From an uncultured Alphaproteobacteria bacterium (lineage in GTDB: Bacteria; Pseudomonadota; Alphaproteobacteria; Rhizobiales; Hyphomicrobiaceae): a stretch of 7,099 nt of DNA. The stretch spans positions 1 to 7,099 of the forward strand of contig CALFEM010000074.1 of assembly GCA_937950105.1 (NCBI GenBank). The letters are read 5' to 3'. The notes beneath the pieces are model-generated. The model worked only from the letters and a program-made list of their open reading frames with translations, was not told the origin of the DNA and made no database searches. Both the position numbers and the translations under genes were made by a program. Below, one piece after another: positions 1-5,065 of this stretch (positions within the stretch are counted from its first letter, which is position 1; every line of letters begins with the position of its first letter).

Positions 1-1
1 C

Positions 2-319
2 GTGGGTCTTGAGTCGCAGATCGCCGAGCTGCGCGAGGCGATGCAGGGCAAGAAATGGCGCAAGCTGAAAATATACCTCTATTGCAACCCGCTCACTGCC
101 GCCAAGATGATCGATTATTCCGACGCCTTCTCGGCCTATCTGCCGTGCCGCATTTCTCTGCTCGAGGACAAGACCGGCAAGCTGTGGCTGTACACGCTCA
201 ACATGGACATGATGATCCACGGCGGCAGACCGCTGCCGAAGGACCTCAAGGACGAGGCGGTGGGCGTCAAGAAGATCATGCAGGCGATCCTCGATCGCGG
301 CGCCAAGGGCGACTTCTGA
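2..319 (+). CDS. DUF302-like small protein, 3' portion (5' end cut by the window)
   Basis: The frame is open from the first base to the TGA at 317-319. A GTG sits at 2-4, but no ribosome binding site can be judged there, so I treat the gene as partial and probably starting upstream. The visible 105 residues begin with a charged helix-like stretch. After it come a strand ending in the CNP motif (residues 28-30), the LPCR motif (47-50), an acidic turn, a second strand (LWLYTLN, about 61-67) and a C-terminal helix. The pattern of CNP, about 17 residues, PCR, then 'ED.tGk' matches the DUF302 family as I know it. These are small alpha/beta proteins of unknown biochemical role, some of them near redox or sulfur genes. 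The two cysteines are at 28 and 49. Assignment to DUF302 is by motif memory only. The coding call is firm, the function unknown. Confidence 0.65.
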   Translation: MGLESQIAELREAMQGKKWRKLKIYLYCNPLTAAKMIDYSDAFSAYLPCRISLLEDKTGKLWLYTLNMDMMIHGGRPLPKDLKDEAVGVKKIMQAILDRGAKGDF

Positions 320-324
320 CAACG

Positions 325-338
325 GCCGGCGCGCCGGC
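325..338. repeat. 14-bp perfect palindrome just after the DUF302-like gene
   Basis: GCCGGCGCGCCGGC is its own reverse complement and starts 6 bp past the stop codon. As RNA it could fold into a 5-bp G+C stem with a CGCG loop. No T tract follows, so it is not a classical intrinsic terminator. It could help Rho-dependent ending or protect the 3' end of the message. Confidence 0.45.
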
Positions 339-341
339 AAG

Positions 342-369
342 CCCGGTCGGATACCTGACCGACCTCGGG
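342..369 (+). repeat. Bulged hairpin in the gap after the DUF302-like gene
   Basis: GGTCGG (345-350) pairs perfectly with CCGACC (359-364) around an 8-base loop. CCC (342-344) pairs with GGG (367-369) across a 2-base bulge, giving nine base pairs in all. With the palindrome at 325-338 this makes two consecutive stable structures behind the DUF302-like gene. No T run follows. Function is not shown; transcript termination or 3' end stabilisation is the simplest guess. Confidence 0.35.
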
Positions 370-399
370 TTGGCGAAAACTATACGATTGCGATACAGT
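370..399 (+). promoter_or_regulatory. Possible sigma-70-like promoter upstream of the Rrf2 gene
   Basis: TTGGCG (370-375) and TACAGT (394-399) each match the sigma-70 consensus boxes at four of six positions, with an 18-base spacer. This is the most A+T-rich part of a gap that is otherwise very G+C rich. The implied 5' UTR to the ATG at 585 would be long, about 180 bases, so a closer promoter is also possible. Weak call. Confidence 0.2.
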
Positions 400-431
400 A
401 GCAGCCAGGCAGCTGCCGTTTTCGCCATCCC

Positions 432-468
432 GTCGGGTCGTCGGGCAGTCGGGTGGCCGGTTGGACGG
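432..468 (+). repeat. 8-bp-period tandem repeat (GNCGG) upstream of the Rrf2 gene
   Basis: GTCGGG occurs at 432, 440 and 448, exactly 8 bp apart. The degenerate continuations GCCGG at 456 and GACGG at 464 keep the same register. The array lies wholly in the non-coding gap, about 115-150 bp before the Rrf2 start. It may be a decayed microsatellite or a set of protein-binding half-sites. The spacing is seen directly; any function is inference. Confidence 0.5.
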
Positions 469-538
469 TCGCGTAAATCGTACAGTGGTGCGCGGCCCTC
501 GGTGTGGCCGGACACTCGGCACGTCATACGGAAGGACC

Positions 539-553
539 GGCTCACGGTGAGCC
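539..553. promoter_or_regulatory. 15-bp perfect dyad, candidate operator before the Rrf2 gene
   Basis: GGCTCAC and GTGAGCC form a perfect inverted repeat around one central G, ending 31 bp before the ATG at 585. Rrf2 proteins bind DNA as dimers and often repress their own genes, so a dyad here is a natural candidate autoregulatory site. As RNA it could instead form a 6-bp hairpin in the leader. No binding data can be read from the sequence. Confidence 0.4.
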
Positions 554-584
554 CGGGCAATACGCTGGTGAATCGAGAGACCGC

Positions 585-1061
585 ATGCGGCTGAACAAGG
601 CAACCACCCACGCGATCCGCATGCTGGTCGCGTGCGCCCGGGCCGACGACGAACTGGTCAAGGTTTCGGAGCTTGCGTCAGCCCTCGAACTCAGCCAGCA
701 GAATGCCTTCAAGATCGTGCACCTGCTGTCGCGTGCCGGGTTGGTGAAGGCGACCCGCGGTCGCTACGGTGGCGTGGCGCTCGGGCGGCCGGCCTCGGCC
801 ATCCTGGTCGGCGAGGTTGTCGTCGCCATGGAGGAGCTGTCCTACGAGCGCGGCGTCGAAGGTGAGCGCGCTCCGGGCGAGGACCAGCTCGACCTCATCG
901 ACGATGCCTTCGCCGCCTTCATCGCCGTGCTCAACGCCACGTCGATCGCCGACATGGTGAAGGCCGAGCGCAAGCCGGTACAAAAGGCGCGCCGCCCGAA
1001 GAAGCCCGCAGGCAGGGCGCTGAAGACCGTGCGGGGGCGTGAGGTCCGGCGTTCCGCCTGA
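585..1061 (+). CDS. Rrf2-family transcription regulator without Fe-S cysteines
   Basis: This 158-residue protein is a DNA-binding regulator of the Rrf2 family (relatives are IscR, NsrR and CymR). Seen: an N-terminal winged helix-turn-helix (about 1-70) with the 'MRLNKATTHAIRML' opening, a recognition helix near 37-51 (LSQQNAFKIVHLLSRAG) and a wing at 58-69 ending in GGVALGRP. A linker of the usual 'I.vgeVv.a.E' type follows, then a dimerisation-like helix at about 102-125. The tail from 129 to 158 is strongly basic. Start choice: the ATG at 585 has GAGAGA four bases upstream and gives the family's standard N-terminus. The in-frame GTG at 504 would add 27 residues with no family resemblance. 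The family's Fe-S ligands normally lie near residues 90-106, but the only cysteine here is C17. It therefore probably does not sense through a standard cluster. Target genes and signal are unknown; the dyad at 539-553 suggests autoregulation. Confidence 0.85.
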   Translation: MRLNKATTHAIRMLVACARADDELVKVSELASALELSQQNAFKIVHLLSRAGLVKATRGRYGGVALGRPASAILVGEVVVAMEELSYERGVEGERAPGEDQLDLIDDAFAAFIAVLNATSIADMVKAERKPVQKARRPKKPAGRALKTVRGREVRRSA

Positions 1062-1124
1062 CCGGTACACACCTGGAGTTGTGGAAAACCGTCGGCCGCC
1101 ACGCCCGCAAGCGGGGCTGCCGGG

Positions 1125-1140
1125 TGCATGTTGCGATGCA
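1125..1140. promoter_or_regulatory. TGCAT-N6-ATGCA dyad, possible operator
   Basis: TGCAT (1125-1129) and ATGCA (1136-1140) form a perfect inverted repeat with a 6-base centre. A third TGCAT occurs at 1162-1166, overlapping the possible -10 box CATAAT. The position just upstream of a candidate promoter suits a regulator-binding site. The identity of the binding protein cannot be inferred. Confidence 0.3.
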
Positions 1141-1163
1141 TCAATGTAACTATTCCCTCCGTG

Positions 1164-1211
1164 CATAATCGATTTGTGTACTGCGGTGTTGTCCGGCCCT
1201 TTCAGTAGGGC
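1164..1211 (+). promoter_or_regulatory. Possible -10 box and leader hairpin of the dehydratase gene
   Basis: CATAAT at 1164-1169 matches the -10 consensus at five of six positions, but no good -35 box lies 16-18 bp upstream, so an activator or another sigma factor may be needed. Downstream, GCCCT (1196-1200) and AGGGC (1207-1211) can form a 5-bp hairpin with a 6-base loop in the leader. A start near 1176 would give a 5' UTR of roughly 87 bases. Confidence 0.3.
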
Positions 1212-1251
1212 TAGCGTCCACCCGACTCGCGATTTCGCGCACGCACACAGG

Positions 1252-1256
1252 CGGAG
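1252..1256 (+). promoter_or_regulatory. Ribosome binding site that decides the TTG start of the dehydratase
   Basis: CGGAG lies six bases before the TTG at 1263-1265. No in-frame ATG or GTG is close by; the next in-frame ATG is about 32 codons further on and would remove the first membrane segment. The spacing therefore supports TTG as the true start. Confidence 0.6.
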
Positions 1257-1262
1257 CTGGAT

Positions 1263-3224
1263 TTGTTCGCAGGGGGCTTCAAACGGCCGCTCAAGCTGCT
1301 GACTGAGCTGTCACGCCGCAAGCGGCGGGCTCTGCTGGCCGCGCTCGACCTCGCGATGCTCAGCGGTCTCGTCTACGTGCTGACGGCGTTGCGTTACGGC
1401 ACGCTGACCCCGTTCGACAGCGCCACCCAGCTCGGTCTGACCTTCATCGGACCTGTGCTCACCGTCCTGACCTTCCTGTTGCTGCGCGTCTACCACATCG
1501 TCGCGCGCTACATCGGCCCCGGCGGTGCCGTGCGGCTGGCGAGCTTCGTCGTGCTGTCGGTGTTGATCTGGTCGGCGATCCTGCTGTTCGCCGGGCAGAG
1601 CGGCGTACCGCGGACGGTGCTGATTTCCTACATCGTTCTCGGCGCGGCGCTGACCATCGGCATCCGCCTGCTCGCGGCGCCGATGCTGCGCAGCATCGGC
1701 ATCCATCTCGAGCGTTCGTCGAAAGCCGTCCGCTCCATTCCCGTGCTCATTTACGGTACCGGCGATCTCGCCGTGCAGTTGAGCCGCACCCTCAAGCTGA
1801 GCAAAACGCGCGCGCTGGTCGGCTACATCGACGACTCTGCCGCCATGATCGGCCGTCGCATCCTCGGCGCGAAAATCTACAAGCCCGAGCGCATCCCGAT
1901 GCTGGTTGCGGACTTCGGAGTCGAGGAGATCATCCTCGCGGTCGAGAAGCAATCGCTGTCGGCACGCCGCGCGCTGCTCAGGTCACTGCAGCATTACGGC
2001 ATCCGCGTGCGCATCGTGCCCGATCTCGAGGATATCGCCACCGGCCGCGTCCAGATCAGCGACCTGCGCGGCGTCGAGGGGCGCGATCTGCTCGGCCGCG
2101 AGGAAGTCCCGCCGGACCCGCGTCTGCTGGCCCTTTCGGTCAAGGGCAAGTCGATCCTGGTGACAGGCGCCGGCGGTTCGATCGGCTCGCAGCTCGCGCG
2201 CCAGATCGCCGAGCTCGGGCCGAGCCGGCTGGTGCTGCTCGACCATTCCGAAGGCGCGCTCTACGAGATCGAGAAGCAACTGATCGACGCGGCTGGCCGC
2301 AATCCCGCGCCGGGCGAGCCGGTCCGCATCGTCACGGTGCTCGGGTCGGTGCTCGACGTTCCGCTGGTAGCGGAGACATTGGCCGGTAACGGCGTGCAGA
2401 CCGTATTCCACGCAGCAGCTTTCAAGCACGTGCCGATGATCGAGGCGCATCCGTTGCCCGGCGTCGTCAACAACACGCTCGGGACCGAGCTGATGGCGCG
2501 CGCGGCCATGGAGGCCGGCGTCGAGCGCTTCATTCTGGTGTCGACCGACAAGGCCGTGCGCCCGACCAGCGTCATGGGCGCCAGCAAGCGGTTTGCCGAG
2601 CTGATCCTGCAGGGGTTCGCCCGCGAGTCGAAAGGCACCATCTTCACCGCGGTCCGCTTCGGCAATGTGCTCGACAGCTCAGGCTCGGTGATCCGCCGCT
2701 TCCGCGAGCAGATCAACAGCGGCGGTCCAGTCACTGTCACCGATCCCAACGTGGTGCGCTACTTCATGTCGCTCGAGGAAGCGTCGAACCTCGTCATCCA
2801 GGCCGCCGGCCTCGCCAGCGGTGGCGACGTGTTCGTCCTCGACATGGGTGAGCCGGTGAAGATCGACGACCTCGCGCGCTCGATGATCCGCCTGATGGGC
2901 CTCGACGTGCGCAGCGACGACAATCCCGAGGGTGACATCGAGATCCGCTACACCGGGCTCCGGCCGGGTGAGAAGCTCATCGAGGAACTGCTGATTTCCG
3001 AGCACAATGCATCGGGCACCATCCATCCGCGCATCATGCGCTCGCACGAGCCGAGCGTGGAGCCGGCTGTGTTGAAGCGCGAGATCGAAGTGCTGAAGGC
3101 GGGTGTGCGCATGCGCGATCGCAGTCTGGTCATCGCCTCGCTCATGCGTCTCGTCGAGGGCTACACACCCGACAGCGTACAGCTGCGCCAACCCGAAGTG
3201 GTCGATGAGCGTGTGCTGCACTGA
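1263..3224 (+). CDS. Membrane-bound UDP-sugar 4,6-dehydratase (WbpM/FlaA1/PglF family)
   Basis: This enzyme most likely converts UDP-GlcNAc to UDP-2-acetamido-2,6-dideoxy-4-hexulose, the precursor of sugars such as QuiNAc, FucNAc and bacillosamine. At 653 residues it has the full length of the large membrane form. Domains seen: four hydrophobic segments (about 24-43, 57-77, 88-111 and 117-140); a CoA-binding-like Rossmann domain starting at IYGTGDLA (163-170); then a second Rossmann domain with TGAGGSIGS (301-309) for NAD(P). The active-site region reads STDK (427-430), then M438 and K442. This places Met where ordinary short-chain enzymes have the Tyr of YxxxK, as known for WbpM and PglF. 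RPGEKL (567-572) is a further family motif. Translation starts at TTG with a good ribosome binding site. Nearby glycosyltransferase genes fit a glycan pathway. Substrate is inferred from family; the gene may be called capD-like elsewhere. Confidence 0.9.
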   Translation: MFAGGFKRPLKLLTELSRRKRRALLAALDLAMLSGLVYVLTALRYGTLTPFDSATQLGLTFIGPVLTVLTFLLLRVYHIVARYIGPGGAVRLASFVVLSVLIWSAILLFAGQSGVPRTVLISYIVLGAALTIGIRLLAAPMLRSIGIHLERSSKAVRSIPVLIYGTGDLAVQLSRTLKLSKTRALVGYIDDSAAMIGRRILGAKIYKPERIPMLVADFGVEEIILAVEKQSLSARRALLRSLQHYGIRVRIVPDLEDIATGRVQISDLRGVEGRDLLGREEVPPDPRLLALSVKGKSILVTGAGGSIGSQLARQIAELGPSRLVLLDHSEGALYEIEKQLIDAAGRNPAPGEPVRIVTVLGSVLDVPLVAETLAGNGVQTVFHAAAFKHVPMIEAHPLPGVVNNTLGTELMARAAMEAGVERFILVSTDKAVRPTSVMGASKRFAELILQGFARESKGTIFTAVRFGNVLDSSGSVIRRFREQINSGGPVTVTDPNVVRYFMSLEEASNLVIQAAGLASGGDVFVLDMGEPVKIDDLARSMIRLMGLDVRSDDNPEGDIEIRYTGLRPGEKLIEELLISEHNASGTIHPRIMRSHEPSVEPAVLKREIEVLKAGVRMRDRSLVIASLMRLVEGYTPDSVQLRQPEVVDERVLH

Positions 3225-3245
3225 TGCCGCGCCGCGCGGGCGTGG

Positions 3246-3277
3246 CACGGCGGTCGCCGTGACGCTGTCGTTTCGTT
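3246..3277 (+). terminator. Terminator-like hairpin after the dehydratase gene
   Basis: CACGGCG (3246-3252) and CGCCGTG (3255-3261) form a perfect inverted repeat, foldable as a 6-bp stem with a GGTC loop, 21 bases past the stop codon. A broken T-rich stretch (3266-3277, TGTCGTTTCGTT) follows a few bases later. The T run is interrupted and offset, so termination would be partial at best. It could limit read-through into the glycosyltransferase gene. Confidence 0.3.
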
Positions 3278-3296
3278 CCCGCACTCAGATTTCGCG

Positions 3297-3308
3297 CTCG
3301 GCGCCGAG
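3297..3308. repeat. 12-bp perfect palindrome between dehydratase and glycosyltransferase genes
   Basis: CTCGGCGCCGAG is self-complementary and lies 66 bp before the glycosyltransferase ATG. It may be a regulator half-site pair or chance in G+C-rich DNA. No promoter boxes are clear around it. Confidence 0.3.
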
Positions 3309-3374
3309 GGGGCGGCATTACACTCGGCGGCAGCGGTTGGTGACCGCGCAGCCGTCTTCGCCGCATGGCGTGCC

Positions 3375-4502
3375 ATGAAAATCGTCTATCTCGCCAATGT
3401 CGACTGGTTCTTCGTCTCGCATTTCCTTCACCTCGCGCAGCGGGCCCGCGACGCGGGCTACCGGGTCGCGATCGCGGCGGAGATCGGCGGCGAGCGTGAC
3501 CGCCTGGCGGCGCTGGGGTTCGATCTCGTGCCGCTCCCTTCGCGGCGCGGCGGCGTAGTGCCGCGCGGCGTCGGCGAAGCCGCACGCGTGGTCGCGCGCG
3601 AGCTGGAGCGCCATCCCGGCGCCTTGCTGCACGGCTTCGGCCTGTTCGGCATCACGGTCGGCGCGCTGGCGCGGCGCAAGACGGGCCATCTCGGCGGCCA
3701 AGTCTATACCATCACCGGCCGCGGCTATGCCGCCGTGGCGCCGACCGCGCGCGCGCGCCTCGTGCGCGGCGCCACATCCGGCCTCTGCCGCCGCATCGCC
3801 GACGGGCCGCGCACGCGCTGGCTCGCCGAGAACGCCACCGATATCGGCGCCTGCGGACTGGATCGCGCCGTCCGCGAGGGGCGCACGGCGATCGTCGGCG
3901 GCGCGGGTATCGATCCGGAGCGTTTCCATGCGATCGCGATGCCGCCTCGTCCGCCGCTGAAATGCGCGCTGGTTGCACGCATGATCTGGTCGAAGGGCAT
4001 CGACATCGCCGTCGATGCCGTCACCGCCGCGCGCGCCGCGGGCGCGGACGTCGAGCTGACCTTGGTCGGTGGCCTCGATCCGGCCAATCCGCAGGGTTTG
4101 AGCGCAACGGACATCGAACGGTTCGCGGCGCGTTCCGGGATCTGCTGGCGCGGGCGCTCGGACGACATTCCCGGCATCTGGCGCGATCATCACCTCGCGC
4201 TGCTGCCGTCGCGCGGAGGCGAGGGGTTGCCGAAGTCGCTGATCGAGGCGGCGGCGTGCGGCCGGCCGATCCTGACGACGGCAGTTCCGGGCTGCGCCGA
4301 GTTCGCCGCCGCGACGGACGGCTGGACGGTGCCCGCCGATGATGTGTCGGCACTCGCTTCCCGGCTGGTCGAGATCGCGCGCGATCAGGGCCTCGCGGAG
4401 CGCGGTGCACACGCGGCGCGCGTCGTCGCCGAGGGCTACACGGAGGCGCATGCCTGGCGGGTCGTCTCGCGTTTCTACGACGAACTGGCGGGGCGGCGAT
4501 GA
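3375..4502 (+). CDS. GT4-family glycosyltransferase
   Basis: This 375-residue retaining glycosyltransferase with a GT-B fold probably adds a sugar to the lipid-linked glycan at the cytoplasmic face of the membrane. Seen: an N-terminal Rossmann-like half opening with MKIVYLANVDWFFVSHF, with G and H positions near 86-92; and the linker motif GGAGIDPERF (175-184), the usual entry to the second domain. Then come R202 and K207 in ARMIWSKGI, the pair that contacts the donor diphosphate in GT4 enzymes. The donor-site EX7E motif is E283-E291 in EGLPKSLIE, followed by CGRPI and VPGCAE. Length is typical. The start fits the family, but I see no convincing Shine-Dalgarno sequence, and an out-of-frame ATG lies at 3365. 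The stop overlaps the next gene's start (ATGA), implying translational coupling. Sugar donor and acceptor cannot be read from sequence. Confidence 0.9.
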   Translation: MKIVYLANVDWFFVSHFLHLAQRARDAGYRVAIAAEIGGERDRLAALGFDLVPLPSRRGGVVPRGVGEAARVVARELERHPGALLHGFGLFGITVGALARRKTGHLGGQVYTITGRGYAAVAPTARARLVRGATSGLCRRIADGPRTRWLAENATDIGACGLDRAVREGRTAIVGGAGIDPERFHAIAMPPRPPLKCALVARMIWSKGIDIAVDAVTAARAAGADVELTLVGGLDPANPQGLSATDIERFAARSGICWRGRSDDIPGIWRDHHLALLPSRGGEGLPKSLIEAAACGRPILTTAVPGCAEFAAATDGWTVPADDVSALASRLVEIARDQGLAERGAHAARVVAEGYTEAHAWRVVSRFYDELAGRR

Positions 4503-5065
4503 AGCGCGCACTCGAAGTCACGGCATCGCTTGCGGGGCTCGTCGTGCTGGCGCCCGTCGCGCTCGCGGTTGCGCTGGCGATCCGTCTCGAGTCGCCGGGG
4601 CCTGCGGTGTTCTCTCAGGTCCGCGTCGGTCGCGGCGAGCGGCTGTTTCGCTGCCACAAGTTTCGCTCCATGCGCGTCGGCACGCCGGAGCGCGCCACGC
4701 ATGACATGGTGCGGTCCGATGTGACGCGCGTCGGCCGCTTCATCCGCAGAAGCAAGCTCGACGAGCTGCCGCAGCTCTGGAACGTGGTGCGCGGCGACAT
4801 GAGCCTGGTCGGGCCGCGTCCCTGCCTGCCGACGCAGACCGAGCTGATCGCGGCGCGCCGTCAGCGCGGCGTCTACGAGCTTCGTCCCGGCATTACGGGG
4901 CTGGCCCAGGTCGAGGGCATCGACATGTCGGCGCCGCAGCGGTTGGCGCGTGTCGATGCGCTGTATCGCTCGCGCGCCAGCCTCAAGCTCGACGCGCTGA
5001 TCCTGCTGCGGACCTTCGTGCCGCGCGCCAGGACGCGCGCGCCCGCACGCGCTCAATCGAGCTGA
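4499..5065 (+). CDS. Small monotopic phosphoglycosyl transferase (bacterial sugar transferase)
   Basis: This 188-residue enzyme probably transfers a sugar-1-phosphate from a UDP-sugar to undecaprenyl phosphate, the first step of glycan assembly. It matches the minimal Bac_transf (PglC-like) form, without the extra membrane domains of WcaJ-type enzymes. Seen: an MKR start; a hydrophobic re-entrant helix (about 5-29) with a helix-breaking Pro19; SPGPAVFSQVRVGR (32-45); HKFRSM (53-58); the catalytic Asp-Glu pair D88-E89 in KLDELPQLWN; RGDMSLVGPRP (98-108); and RPGITGLAQVEG (129-140). The C-terminus is Arg-rich. The ATG overlaps the glycosyltransferase TGA, with a G-rich stretch at 4487-4496 as the likely ribosome binding site. 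Together with the upstream dehydratase, an N-acetylated 6-deoxy-hexose donor is plausible, as for the QuiNAc-transferring WreU of Rhizobium etli; this is inference. Its last 13 bases overlap the converging gene. Confidence 0.92.
   Translation: MKRALEVTASLAGLVVLAPVALAVALAIRLESPGPAVFSQVRVGRGERLFRCHKFRSMRVGTPERATHDMVRSDVTRVGRFIRRSKLDELPQLWNVVRGDMSLVGPRPCLPTQTELIAARRQRGVYELRPGITGLAQVEGIDMSAPQRLARVDALYRSRASLKLDALILLRTFVPRARTRAPARAQSS

Larger units (their letters stand above)
1062..1262 (+). other. Intergenic region before the dehydratase gene
   Basis: I find no plausible gene in these 201 bases. The left part is G+C rich with only a tiny stem (CCCG/CGGG, 1104-1115) and no T run, so no clear terminator follows the Rrf2 gene. 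The part from about 1125 to 1190 is A+T richer and carries the dyad, the possible -10 box and the 5' UTR hairpin listed separately. Confidence 0.6.

Noticed and set aside
504..584. 27-codon extension of the Rrf2 protein from a GTG at 504
   Set aside because: It contains the 15-bp dyad and lacks family similarity. The ATG at 585 has a ribosome binding site and the standard Rrf2 N-terminus.
136..611. Minus-strand frames across the DUF302-like gene and the following gap
   Set aside because: Biased composition, no motif, and they cross inverted repeats typical of non-coding DNA.
1104..1115. CCCG-CAAG-CGGG mini-stem as terminator of the Rrf2 gene
   Set aside because: Only four pairs and no T run; such stems are common in DNA of this composition.
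1311..1952. Minus-strand frame opposite the dehydratase N-terminal half
   Set aside because: The product is a biased Gln/Asp/Glu/Arg-rich sequence that mirrors the codons of the membrane segments on the plus strand.
3318..4511. 397-codon minus-strand open frame opposite the GT4 gene
   Set aside because: The plus strand has clear GT4 motifs. The minus product is Arg/Ala/Asp-rich without recognisable folds.
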